From assembly GCA_947311845.1 (NCBI GenBank), contig CAMZMU010000071.1, positions 26,014,058-26,078,057 on the forward strand: DNA of 64,000 nucleotides, in the 5' to 3' direction. The position numbers were made by a program, and so were the translations under genes. Each line of letters begins with the position of its first letter. The first letter of the stretch is position 1. The DNA is from Poa pratensis (taxonomy: Eukaryota; Streptophyta; Magnoliopsida; Poales; Poaceae). Shown piece by piece: positions 23,593-35,100 of the stretch. The notes under the pieces were generated by a model. That model made no database searches. It was not told the DNA's origin and worked only from the letters and a program-made list of their open reading frames with translations.

Positions 23593-26116
23593 TGAAAGGA
23601 CAAGGATGTCGCCTAGAGGGGGGGGGTGAATAGGCGTTTAAAACTTTTCCGGTTTAGGCTTGATAAATGCGGAATAAAACTAGGTGTTTAAATTAACAAG
23701 CACACAACCTAAATAAACTAGGTTCACCTATGTGCACCAACAACTTATGCTAAGCAAGACAAGTAACAAGGTGATAGCAAGATATAATACTTCAAGCTCG
23801 AAGGCTATCACAATGTAAAGTGCATAAGTAAAGAGCTCGGGTATAGAAATAACCGAGGCACGCGGAGACGACGATGTATTCCCGAGTTCCTCCTTTTTAG
23901 GGGAGTACGTCTCGTTGGAGGGGTGTGAGTTCAAACTCAAGATGCCACAAAAGGCCTCACCCTATTCTCCGATGAACCTCGCACAAAAGCTCGGTTCACC
24001 TTCCACTATTGATTTCCTTTTGGGCGGAAATCGAGTCCCTTACAACAATCTTGAGGCACAACCCACAAAAGGATTGGGAGCTCCCAAGTGGACCACAAAA
24101 GGTCCCAACTAGCCACAAAAGGCCTTGACCACAAAAGGTCACAAGAACACCGTCTAGGGTCCAACGACCCAAGAGTAATAAGCTCACAAACTTCACTTCC
24201 ACGAATCCTCGTGGAGAGAGCAAACCTATGCACAAAAGCAAAGGCAAGAACACAAGAAGTGCTCAAGTCCTTCACTCCCAAATCCCACCAAAAGCAACAA
24301 ATGCTTATGGGGGAGAAGAGAGGAAGAACAAAGAGGAGATGCACCAAGAACTCCAAGATCAAGATCTACTAGGTTCCCCTCACTTAGAGGAGAGATGGAA
24401 TGGATGGATATGTAGATCTAGATCTCCTCTCAATTTCCCTCAAAGATATGCAAGAACCATGGGAGGGAATGAGAAGAAGGCAAGCTTTTCAAAGGTTCAA
24501 CAATGGAGGAGAGAGGGGAGAAAACTTGCTCAAGAGATGTTTCAACCGTTGGGGAAGAAGGCCCCTTTAAATAGATTCCCCAGAAATCTGACCGTTATGT
24601 GCAGTTTTCGTGCCCAGCGGTACTACCGCTGCTGTACTCCTGGCGGTACTCAGGAGAGTACTGCTCCCAGGCGCAGCGGTACCTTACGGTACAACCGACG
24701 CAGCCAGGGGGCGGTACTACCGGTTTACGGACGGTACTACCGCTGGACAAGCCTTGAATAAATTCGAGATATTCCAGCGGTACGACGTGGTCGCTACCGC
24801 CGGGTACCGTAAGGAGTACAGAGAGCAAAACGAGCCTAGCGGTACCCCTGGCGGTACCACCAGCGGTAGTACCGCTGTCCACACGGTACTACCGCCAGGA
24901 GGAGTACCAGCTGCGCTGGGTAGTATCATTCCAGGTGGAGCGGTACTACCGCTGAAGCAGCGGTACTACCGTCAGACGCAGAAAAACTCATTGGAACTGC
25001 AATAACTTTTGCAAGAAAACTCCAAATAAGACGAGACCAATTTTGTTGGAAAGATAGCAACAAGAGCTATCCCACAAAAAGTGGAAATATTAAGGGTCAC
25101 AAATATGGAGGAGATATCACACATGGGAGGTGTGGACCTTATCTCGAGGAGGACCGGTAATATTTCCAACAACGAGAACGCAACAAGTTTTTCATCCGGG
25201 CTCCGTTTTCTATGATCTTGGGCTTGTTTCGAAGATACTCACAAGCTCTACAAGATTATGCATATACACATCATAGTCCATCATGTGAGGAGGAAACCAC
25301 AAGAGGAGAGTTTGACCTCTCTATAAAAGACGAACCGGTAAAACCTCCAACATCAAAAACATCACAAGATGATCATATGAAATCCGTTTTTGATGAACTA
25401 GAGCTTGGTATGGAGATGAACACAAGCTCTAAATTCTCACATGGATAAAAGCCAAATAAGAACCAAGAAAGAATGATATGCCAAGTATGCAAAGGTTTGA
25501 GCTCTCCACAAAGATGCGATCAAGTTACTCACTTGAGAGCCTCTCTTGATAGTACGGCATCTATCCTATAACCCGGTCTCTCACTAACACCATGAGACCG
25601 GTAAAATAGAAACCCTATCAAGATCATACCTTTACATTGTGCATTCCACTTGAGCTAGATGATGACGATCTTGATCTTTTCAAGTGGACCACTTTTCTTG
25701 ATTTGCGCTTTGCTTGGTGAAGATTCAAATGTTGCTCCCCCATACACCAATGTGGGAGAGCCTCTCATAGGCACATCTTCACTTGACCAATATCTCCACA
25801 TGGGTGGCAAGCTACAAGCATATAATTTCTTCGAGATGCTTCTCTTGAACTTGCACTTCATCTTCTCTATCTTCATAAAGATGATGTCTTGAATCCTTCA
25901 AGACATACTTGCAATATGCTCACCTCTACACATGACCATTCTTCATATAAACCCTTGAGAAGAGCATTGGTCATCATGTAATCTTCTAGAGTCCAACACA
26001 TGAACTCCAATCTTTTCCTATGGACAAGATCTACAATAATATATCAATGCAAACATTAGTCCATAAGGATTGTCATTAATTACCAAAACCACGCATGGGC
26101 AACACATGCACTTTCA
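23593..26116 (-). repeat. 5' LTR (2524 bp) of the copia-type element
   Basis: Bounded on the plus strand by TGAAAGGAC and GCACTTTCA. A run of eight G occurs near 23618-23626. Between 24610 and 24975 it holds a dense cluster of GCGGTACTACCGC-type palindromes. The base run GGTTG follows at 26117; the partner target duplication is lost with the truncated 3' LTR. Confidence 0.88.
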
Positions 26117-26990
26117 GGTTGCATGTGGGTCCACATGTACCAAATATGGTAGATACATACCTATAAGAACTACTAAACATTTAGACTTGTCACAAAATAA
26201 AAGTAATCCTACTTGTCAAGTATGACTAATTTGGTCATAATATAGTAGAAAAAATAATGGGTCATTTCGAGTAGGTTAAAAAACCACTTGCTATAATTAT
26301 CAAGTTTTTCATAAAATTGGGTTCATCTATATTTCAATTTCATGTTGGTAATTTTTTTAAACTAGTTTTGAATAATCTGTTCTAAATTTCCTGAGTCAAA
26401 GAATGGTTGAAATCTTTGTCGCCGTCACGTACCGTCTATAGTCTGAACATAATTTAAAAATCCAAACCGGCAACCAAACCGGTGAGGGTCTCGGTTCACG
26501 GTTCACCGACTAAACTGTCGGTTCACTCGGTTCACTCTTGCTCTCTTGGGGGAGTCGTCAACTACACTCGATTGCCTGCTCTCACCTCCACACTATACTG
26601 CACTCAACTAGGCTCTGTCGCTCGCGTGACGTTGCCGACATCAGCAGCAGCAACTGCATGCTTATTTCCCAAACTTATCTTTTTCCCAACCAAAAGCGAC
26701 GGACCTGTCTCATTCGTCTTACGTTTCGCAGAAGAAAATTGCGGCCGGCTAGCTAGCAACGATATGACGATGGAGATTATTTGAACTACTCAAACATATA
26801 CGTTAGAAATGGAACAACTACTCTATAACTCTATCGACATCAATATCGGCAATGGAAAGATCACTAGCTTTATGCATGCGCCTGCCCATGGCTTGCCAGT
26901 TTTTAAAAATAAAATAGTGTAGAAATATTAATAGTGTGTGAGCAATTTCAATGTATTTAATCCCTAAGCGTACAAATATGACAAAAACTA
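26117..26990. other. Non-genic DNA
   Basis: No gene is recognised. The region around 26460-26780 is less AT-rich and has an open frame, but no family motif, start context or splice signal supports it. Confidence 0.45.
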
Positions 26991-27072
26991 GCCTCGCTTC
27001 AGCTGGTTAACCCAGCTGCCTGCCCTCGTGCGCTGCATGGAGGTGGCAGGTTCGATTCCTGCTCCCTACAAC
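26991..27072 (+). repeat. tRNA-like SINE head
   Basis: TAGCCTCGCTTCAGCTGG (about 26991-27008) resembles an A box. GGTTCGATTCC (27050-27060) is a good B box, about 40 nt further on. It differs from the minus-strand pair at 8.7-8.9 kb. A functional tRNA is not supported, because the 5' and 3' acceptor strands do not pair. Confidence 0.4.
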
Positions 27073-29046
27073 TTATTTTTAGCGCGCGTAAAAGACTTGT
27101 TCGGTTCGACAGTTATGCGATTGTGAGGATTGGGGGTGTATGAAAGCACAAGCCTTCATGTTATGTGAAATATCTTAGTATTTTTCTTACTGCCGTCGGG
27201 AAAGATTTATTAATCTGGCGTTAATTTTTTATGGTAATCTGGTGTTAATTTGATACTATTTGAAACTGTAAATTCGCCTCCTACTCTTATTGCTGATGTA
27301 CGATGACAAACTTATCTGAACCTTGCTGATTTTGCAGGAATTTGCTCCTAACACTGTCAGCTGGATGAGCTTTCTTGTATTTACTAATGCGATGAACTTG
27401 TGGACAAATGAGCCGGTGATCCCCAGAACTGACTAGAGCAGCCCTACTTCTTGTCAGATCATGGATAGCTTGGTGAAAATTTGCATTGAGGAGCACATGA
27501 GTGATGCCAACGGAATCCTGACTTCTCTTGGAAATAACATTCCACTTTTAGTGCAGATGATTACAGAACCAATTTCCTGGCATCTTATTGTAATCCAGTC
27601 CTGCATAAGAGCGATAGCCCCCAAGAGAAGAAAATGAAAATCTGTCCATCCCAACGAACATACATACCTCAGCTGCAAGGAATTCAAAGATCCGTTCAAT
27701 GTGTCTATCCCTACGACTATATGTATCTCAGCTGCAAGGAATTCAAAGATCTATTCAATGCTTGATTGACACACTCTGAAGTGTCCAAACATGGTTATCT
27801 GATCAGATTAGTCTGAGGAGCTTTGGATATCTTGTTGTTGTATTTCCAAGGTCAAAAGAAAATGAAATAAAGTTATAGTGTTAAAAGGGCTCATGGCAAC
27901 TTCCTGCATCGTCTGACCAGCTCCTCGAGCAGTGCCTTCTTCCATCTGTGGGTGTGCCATTGGATCGTCCACTCGGCTCCGCCTCCACATGACTAAGGTA
28001 AATTTTATTTTGCTCGAATCTCATGTGAGCTGGTGAAAGAGGCACACTGATAGCACATTATGTATCCCTGTGGACAACAATCCTGCATATAGGTTACAAG
28101 TTAAGCAGCTGATTGACAGAGGTCTTCTCCTTTTTGTATTAGCTAGCCTATAGATTGTGTTTCTGAAATTTGCCTCTGCTTCCCTCTGGTTAATCCCTTG
28201 ATTGACAAATTTCTTCTGTTCCTGCTTCCTTCAAGAAAAGACATGAGGGATAAGATCACTGGAGATTGGTCTCATTACTAAGTATACTCAACAAATAAGA
28301 TTCTTCTGTTCCTGCTTCCTGGAGATTGGTCTCGTTACTAAGTATACTCAACAAATGAAACATTTCTTGACTTGGGTAACCAAACATCACTGCCTCCATC
28401 TTTGGAGTGTTATTCTGGGAGCAAATTTATTCTCGAGCCATGTGCTGCAAATGAGTACTTCTACTGCAGATTCCCAATACCTGTAGATCAAGATAATTTT
28501 ATGAAACTGTAGCTACGCAACTTTCAACTATAAAGCTCTAGGTTTTGTCATGGCTGGTTTCTTCTTTTTGGTCTTTCTCTTGAGTATGTTCATGAGAAGG
28601 TGTACATTCCTCCATTGTCTATAGTATCCACCGTGTTCAATGTCATAATTGGAATGAAATTAATCACCTTTTGCACGACAGGAAATAGTAAGTAGGCAAG
28701 TAAAGGTGAAATTTTTATGATTTTATTATTCTGGAAAATGGTGAAGTTTTCCCTGCATTCTTGTGTGAATTTGTGGTCTTCAGAAGTCACAATATTTACA
28801 TTTCCCATGCGTTGCTTGGGTTAAAATATCCGAGATCTGAGGTGTTTGTTTTGACAACTCTTATTTTCACCCTGTGATATATTCAAGTTATTTTATTGTA
28901 TTCCTTGATACAGTCAATTCTACTTATAGAACTGCATATTTGATGAAAAAGTGGAGAAAAAGAAGTTAGTCACACAACACACAACTCTGAGAAATAATCT
29001 CTTTTCTACTGTATATATCAAGGCAGCAAACAATAACTGCTATTGA
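27073..29046. other. Unrecognised DNA with two short tandem duplications
   Basis: A 59-bp unit is repeated in tandem at 27641-27699 and 27700-27758. A second duplication at 28211-28300 and 28301-28360 repeats a 60-bp sequence; the first copy has an extra 30 bp at 28231-28260. The style resembles transcribed gene or Helitron filler sequence, with exon-like stretches around 27340-27700, but no protein family can be named. Confidence 0.5.
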
Positions 29047-29058
29047 ACCATACCAACT

Positions 29059-29341
29059 TTTTTTAGATAAAGGGATTTTATTACTTAAAAGTTTTAAGCA
29101 TTACACCCGGCCTCTGCATAGCTAAGATGCACACAGCATTCACCAGTAACCAATTCGGAACAAAAATAAAAAGGCGAATTACATATCATAATGAGAAATT
29201 GTAGATCCGCCTAAGATGATGGTAGGTCTATCCGGAGTCTATGTTGCCATCCATGCCGGGAGAATAACTCCCTGACCGCAGCCTCCAGTCTCGACGCCAC
29301 CTCCAAAAATAAATCTCGGTGCTCCACACGCTGCAGGGCCG
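29059..29341 (-). mobile_element. Short retroposon (LINE 3' end) with target duplication
   Basis: A T run on the plus strand (minus-strand poly(A)) starts the insert. Imperfect 12-bp target duplications flank it: ACCATACCAACT at 29047-29058 and ACCATATCAACT at 29342-29353. The minus strand reads a short LINE-like C-terminal tail ending RHGWQHRLRIDLPSS, then an untranslated end with AATAAAATCCC. It is a severely 5'-truncated LINE or a LINE-derived SINE. Confidence 0.7.
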
Positions 29342-29554
29342 ACCATATCAACTATTGGCAACTGACGTTGTAGGAGAAATTGGGGGAAGCATGTGTGAGG
29401 ATTTGGGAGTGGGTAGAGGAAGCAAAATATGCAGATTCGAGTTGAATTCTTTTACATACACGTGAATTTTCATGCGCAAATGTCTAATACATGGCGTGGA
29501 AAACAATACGGTCTATATAGGTAGTATAAGGTAATACAAATTTTTACGCGGTGT

Positions 29555-29583
29555 CATGTCCATGCTCGGCCAACATGGACATG
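29555..29583. repeat. Perfect 10-bp inverted repeat
   Basis: CATGTCCATG (29555-29564) and CATGGACATG (29574-29583) are separated by nine bases. This is a small hairpin in the 3' part of the candidate Helitron. Confidence 0.7.
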
Positions 29584-30109
29584 CCCAGATGGTGTGTCGC
29601 CTATTTGTGTTTGATGCGTACAAGATTTCTTTCTGGATGATCAGCTGTGGCTTCACCAGATTTCGTTGCCACCATCTCCACTGCCCGCTCGTCCTTTCTC
29701 CTGTGCCTCAATTTGGACATGCATCCCGCTCGATGAGGGAGGGACCTGTCAGGCGTTCAATATTGTTGAAATGTTTGCGTATGGGAGGAAGGATTTTAGC
29801 ATTCCCATGATGCCTCATTTATTTTTCAAAGTTCGTGTTCCACTATTTGTTGTTAGAGATGATGAAAGTTGAGGTGCAGACAAGACAACAAGGTGACGTA
29901 GTTGGGAAACTTCACACTGGTGATGGAGCCGGATGCACTCAAGGGTATAACAAGAGGAAAGGGATGCTAATTTATGTTGTACCATGGAGACGGCCGAAAA
30001 GAAAATAAGTGGTGATAAAAAACAAAATGGTGTATCGTCAAAAGGAAAGCCACAAAAATATACTCCGTACCACAAATGTAATCATTCTTTTTACATGTTT
30101 ATTTTTGTT

Positions 30110-30137
30110 CCGTAGCAACGCACGGGCATTCTGCTAG
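30110..30137 (+). mobile_element. Helitron 3' terminus
   Basis: A CCGT / ACGG hairpin is followed by CTAG at 30134-30137 and a T. The block GCAACGCACGGG is shared with the terminus near 4068, so both belong to one Helitron family. Confidence 0.7.
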
Positions 30138-31634
30138 TACAGTAATAGTAAATGTGTATTTCCATCGTGTGGCCTGCCCCGACTACAAACATATTGTTCA
30201 CCACTGCTCATGTATTCATGCCGATTCCTTGAAAATAATTTATCAAATAATACTTTTATATCTGTTCCAAACGGTTAACACTAGAAGAGCCTTACCTACA
30301 CGGAGCTCCAGTCCGCGTGGAGAGAGAAGCCAGTCGACACGTGTCCCTTAGCGCAACTCTAACGTGGGACGCATTTTCTCAAACATGTCCGTTTCAGTTC
30401 GTGCCACAGCCCAACGCGCTGACACATTTGTGTTAGGCGCCTATTTCGTATTCGCGTGGACCCATTTCCACACCAAATTTGAAGGTCTGTAAAGCTCCAG
30501 ATTAGTGATAGAGCCGCGTTGAGCTCAGCTGAAGAGATGATATGTAGACCTTCCCTTTGGGTGTCCGCTACGGTGGTGCCGCAGGCGACTGATTGGCGTT
30601 GGTATCTTGCTCAGAGGTTTATTCGGTCTTGATTGTAATTTTTTTTCTTAACCGAGGGTACCTTTTGCAAAAGTTGCGGTTCTTTTATTTTCTTTAGTCC
30701 TGTTAGTTCGGTTTTAACGTGGCTTGTGACTTGATATTTATTCTATAAATGAGACGTGTATTAGCTACAAAAAAATGTTTTCGAAACAAAGATATATGAG
30801 GTAGAAAAATTCCCGTAAATTACAAAGTACTAGTACGTTCATAATAAACCCGAAATACAAAATACAGGGTAACCTAACGTCTGAAGTACAAATGTATACT
30901 AAGCGAAAGAAAATCATCAAAACTCCCGTGCGGTGTACAATGTATGACTTGTTGAAGTACAAAATTACAAGCATGCTAAAACGTTCATCAAAAATCCTGA
31001 GTGGAGTACAAAGTATACTGAAACTACAAGTACAACTACAATGAAAAACGTTTACGACACATACTCAAATCCTGAAGTAAAAGTGGAAACCCGAGGCACA
31101 CACATACAATTTTTGGATGAACAGAAGAAGGTCTTCAAAACCTATGAACATGCAATATTGTTTTGAATATTGCGACACGAGGAACATCCCAAAAATTGTT
31201 TGTTATTTAGAACGATTCGACATATATTTCATTTTAAAACCGGTTTTTAAGAAATAAGAAAAACTGCACGCTCCTGCCCTCCCGTGGCTCTCTGTCATAG
31301 TGGTGGAGCACTCCTTGTGTATGTCTAATTCCTCATCAAAATATCTTTTCGAATTTGACCAGCAAAATCCTGATTGACCGAGATAAATAATTAAGTAAAA
31401 TAATGTACTTCAGAGGGCAAGTAGTAATGTAGGATTTTATGAACTACGGGACGAACCATGTACTATTTTTTATCATTTGTAGTGCACCACCCAACTGGAA
31501 TAAAGCATGTTAAAATTTAATTTTAAAAACATAAAATCTACCACAACAAAAAATTAGGCAAACATACCAGATTCACAATGATCATTGTTACCATGGCCAT
31601 GTGATCCCATGCATCTAACTGATGCAGCCATACA
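30138..31634. other. Non-genic DNA with a possible retroposon tail
   Basis: No gene is seen. Sequence from about 30490 to 30775 ends TTATTCTATAAATGAGACG..AGCTACAAAAAAA, the style of a LINE 3' untranslated end. No coding part or target duplication could be fixed. Confidence 0.35.
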
Positions 31635-31636
31635 TA

Positions 31637-31758
31637 CTCCTCGGTTCCAAATTATTTGACTCACATTTATCAAAACATAGATGTATCTAGACATTAAACA
31701 AGTACAGATACATCCGTATTTAGACAAATGCAAGTCAACTAATTTGGAACGGAGGGAG
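31637..31758. mobile_element. Stowaway MITE (122 bp)
   Basis: Starts CTCCTCGGTTCCAAAT and ends ATTTGGAACGGAGGGAG, with TA at 31635-31636 and 31759-31760. Long internal arms pair (GATGTATCTA / AGATACATC). The left TIR has lost one base of the usual CTCCCTCCG. Confidence 0.93.
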
Positions 31759-31799
31759 TATATGGCAACAGTTAACCTTTGGTATGGGCTCCAGCCCAC

Positions 31800-33620
31800 T
31801 AACAGGTGAGTACAGCTTCGATTCTTTTTTCTATTTTCTTTCATTTTTTTGTTTCTTTTTAGTATAATTTTTATTTTAAAAAACAGGTGGTTTTCCCCTT
31901 CTTTTTTCAATTCCGGATTTTATAAATCTGAACTTTTATTTAATTGAAACCATTCAAAAATGAATAATTTCAGATGTGAACATTTTTTAAAATCTAAACT
32001 ATTTTTAAAAATTAACATTTTAAAATTTGAGCCATTTGAGAAAATGAACATTTAAAAAAATCTAACCCCTTAAACAATGAACCTTCTTCAAAATCTGAAC
32101 CGTTCAAAAAGTGAATATTTTTAAAATATGAATTATGTTTTAAAAATCTGAGACATTTTCTAATATGAACATTTTTTAGAAATCAGAACAATTAAAAACA
32201 CACTTTTAAAAATTAATTAGTTTTCAAACACATTTTATTTTGATCATTTTGAATGCCAAATTTTAAAAACAGAACATTTAAAATGAAAAGGGAAAAGAAA
32301 ACAACAGAAAAAACTACAAAAAAAGAAGCAGAGTTGGGGAAAAAAAAGTAAATGACGGAAAATAAGAAACAATTTTTTCGTTTACCTCCCAAAAATTGTT
32401 AAAAAAAGATACAGAAAACAAAAAGGAAAAGAAGAAAAAGAAATGGTAAAAAGCAAGTGGGCCAGGCCATCCTTGGCGCTCTTGCGAGCGAGGCGAGAAT
32501 ACCATTCGCAATAGGCGATAAACATTGCATGCGAATATGACTTGCGGAACGGAACAACCTCGCTCTTGTCGTTTTTGGGCCAAGCAAGATGCGATGATGG
32601 AACATAAGAAATAAATTGTTAGATAGTTACGATTGGACTATTGTTAATATGCGATGATGTGAAAAGGCTGCATGTTGGGATAGATAACTTAAATGATATT
32701 GTATGCTTGGGGGTGGGGGGGTGCAATCGTCCCCCCCCCCCCCCCCCCCCCCCCCACACACACACTCGTCTATAGCTTCTCCGCTACTCTATAATATTCT
32801 TATTCCCCACTTTTTTTTGTGACACTTCGAGAGCAAGTAGACAACCAACATATTATTAGCAAGAGAGTAAACATTACTTGGCAAGATAAAAAATACGCGG
32901 GACAAACTTCATTAAAAGTTCGCATTTTTTATTGATTACCGTTTTGACCTTTCGTTTTGAGGGAGTTCTTCTGATGTTCACAAACAAGCGATTGGGCTTA
33001 CAAGGGCCTAGATTCGTCGTGTGTGATAATTTGTTTTTTAGGATGACTTTTTCTTGGCCTAACTTATATTATTAGACAATGGTTATGAAATTATTTGGGC
33101 CCTATCCAAATTGTTTTATTTCAACAAATTGCATACCAACTTAAACACTATTTTCTGCCTTAAGTGGTGAAGAAGTCCTCCGACGCCTGAAGGCACTTTG
33201 TGATGGGTTGGCCCATTCTAGAGTTTTCTTATTCATTTCTTTCTTTTATTTCTTTATATTTTATCCTTTTATTATTATTTTGTTTCATTTTGTTTTTCGT
33301 CTCTTTTATTTATTTTTGTTAAATTCTAATTTTTCACGTTGTGAAAAATAGGTCATGGTTTATTAATGAAGTCTTGCACTGTTAAAAAAAAATGGTCAAG
33401 ATGTTTAAAAAAATGTTAATGGGTTAAAAAAATTACGCAATCCAAAAATAGTTTACGGGTGTGAAAAAATGTTCATCATGTTCAAAACAATGTGTATGAG
33501 GGTCAAAAAAATAATCATGAGTTAAAAAACATTCATATGATTCAAAAAATAATCATCGGCTTTCCAAAATTTGTTAAGAGGTTTTTAGAAATATTCACAT
33601 GTTCCAATTTGTTTACACAA
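31800..33620. repeat. A/T-rich degenerate repeat tracts with a C homopolymer
   Basis: From about 31900 to 32330 the sequence is built of loosely repeated AAAATCTGAAC and AAATGAACATTT units. From about 33370 to 33600 it is built of TTCAAAAAAT and TGTTCAT-type units. Between them, 32731-32755 is an uninterrupted run of 25 C, followed by an (AC) run to about 32765. No gene is seen. These degenerate tracts are common between Triticeae genes and cannot be assigned to an element from sequence alone. Confidence 0.6.
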
Positions 33621-34074
33621 TTCAGCTGACTTTCTATAGTAGTTAAAACATAAAATAAGTAAAAATTGGATATTAAAAAGAAAAACAAAAATAAGAAAAC
33701 ACGTTAGGACTTCAAACAAGTAGAATCCGTGCTTGAGAGGAAAATCGAAATTCCAGTAAAAAAACACATAGTGAAAATAAATGCAACAAAAATGCATAAA
33801 TAAATATATCAAATGCACGCGTTGGGCAATAAAACGAAATAACCGAACATTGGAAACCCGGAATATTTTGTTGCAGACTTTATTTTTATCTTATTGATCG
33901 CCTAAGAAAAATAAAATATGTACTGGCGTGTGCATAAAAGACCATGTTTTCCATTTTCTAAGCACAATGCAAAAAAAAAAAGTAAAGAAAAACTTGCCGA
34001 AAATGGGTGGCCCGTTAACTGCGCTGCTTGCGCTCCGCTGAAGGCGACAAATAGTACCTCCCGTCCTTGCTTCC

Positions 34075-34262
34075 TATATATATTTGTAAAATTCGGCCAA
34101 CGTTTATTGCGATTGCCACAATGCATGGTCCGCGGTGTGTCAGGCTCACAACCGGCCATAAAACCGTCTTGCAACTTGCAAGGAGCATGCGCCACCAGAC
34201 GACCACCACCACCCGTATCTCCATCATCCATGTCCAAACCACCACCACAGCCCACAGGCCAG
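34075..34262 (+). promoter_or_regulatory. Possible promoter and first exon of an unrecognised gene
   Basis: A TATATATAT block (34075-34083) is followed by a GC-richer stretch with an ATG at 34230. It begins an 11-codon reading (MSKPPPQPTGQ) that runs into CAG|GTGAGT at 34263, a consensus splice donor. No downstream exon could be recognised in 34300-35100. The long frames at 34267-34680 are overlapping shadows. It may be a dead or captured first exon. Confidence 0.25.
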
Positions 34263-35100
34263 GTGAGTGAGCTCCGAGAGGGTCCGGTCCGACGGAGGGG
34301 TCAAAACGGCGGCAGCCAGCCGCGGCGGCACGCACCTAACGCACATGCAGGTCGCCCCCCCTCCGGGCTCCGGCCGAGGTGGATGGGGATGCAACTGGCG
34401 AAGCGCGAGACATGCGTATCTCGCTGGCGATCTCGGTGCCGCCGCGCACGAGCTCCATGCGTATCCACCTCCATCGGATCCTGCCAAAAACCAGCGGCTC
34501 CTTGCCTCCTCTGTACACGCATCGTGATGCCGCCGCCCGGGCGTGGCGTGCATGGGGCGGCTCACCGCCGGTCGCGTCCTCTGTGCTGGCCGGCCGTTAA
34601 AACCGTTGCAACTTGCCTGTAAACTGTACTGCTGCCGGTGATTCCTATATGATTCTGGAGCCTCCGCCTCAGGATTCACTCGATCGCTTCTACCGATCCT
34701 GTTCGACTAGGTCATTGTCAGCTTAATACTAGCTTAATTTACTGATGGAGGGTGATTGGACGCCCTAGTTTACAGGCCAATACATGGTTAATTTGACCTT
34801 GATCTACAGCACCTGCCACCCGCAGAACCACGGATGCTCTATGGAATATATGCCCGTGGTTGCGGCTTCAGTTTTGCTGGTCTAACACGATCTGATTGGC
34901 AGATCATGAATGTATGATCTGTCTCTTACCACAAAGATCATATCAGTCCAAGAGGCGCCAGAAAAGCATGTGTCCGCATCCAAGGAGGACTACTTAGGTC
35001 CAGACAAAACTCAAAAGACAGAGATCAGATTAGGTTCCCCGTAGTGATACTCCCATGTGATTGACATGCATGCCGCACTGTCACTTGGTCACATTGTCAT
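34263..35100. other. Non-genic DNA, GC-rich then mixed
   Basis: Open frames occur on both strands in the GC-rich half (to about 34620) but contradict one another and contain no motif I recognise. The rest appears non-coding. Confidence 0.4.

Larger units (their letters stand above)
16446..26116 (-). mobile_element. Copia-type gag-only LTR retrotransposon, truncated at its 3' end
   Basis: The 5' LTR is 23593-26116 (2524 bp; minus strand TGAAAGTGC ... CCTTTCA). The PBS, TGGTATCAGAGC on the minus strand (23579-23590), is complementary to initiator tRNA-Met. The polypurine tract AATGGGGGAGAT abuts the 3' LTR at about 17946-17957. The 3' LTR is cut at 16446, so about 1039 bp of its outer part is missing. 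The body has a broken gag with a CCHC zinc knuckle but no recognisable protease, integrase or reverse transcriptase. It must have been mobilised in trans. Confidence 0.85.
7540..30137 (+). mobile_element. Candidate Helitron carrying a nested LTR-element cluster
   Basis: The left end is TCTTTACTATTAAATG preceded by A at 7539. The right end has a CCGT / ACGG hairpin (30110-30113 with 30122-30125) and CTAG at 30134-30137, followed by T. These fit Helitron rules: TC start, hairpin plus CTRR end, insertion between A and T, no target duplication. Removing 8953-26116 leaves about 5.4 kb, a normal size for a non-autonomous plant Helitron. No Rep-helicase is visible. Pairing of these two ends is inference; they could belong to different elements. 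Confidence 0.4.

Noticed and set aside
24610..24975. Repeated GCGGTACTACCGC blocks resembling a CRISPR-like array
   Set aside because: Spacing is irregular, the region lies inside a plant LTR and no cas genes exist. They are LTR palindromes.
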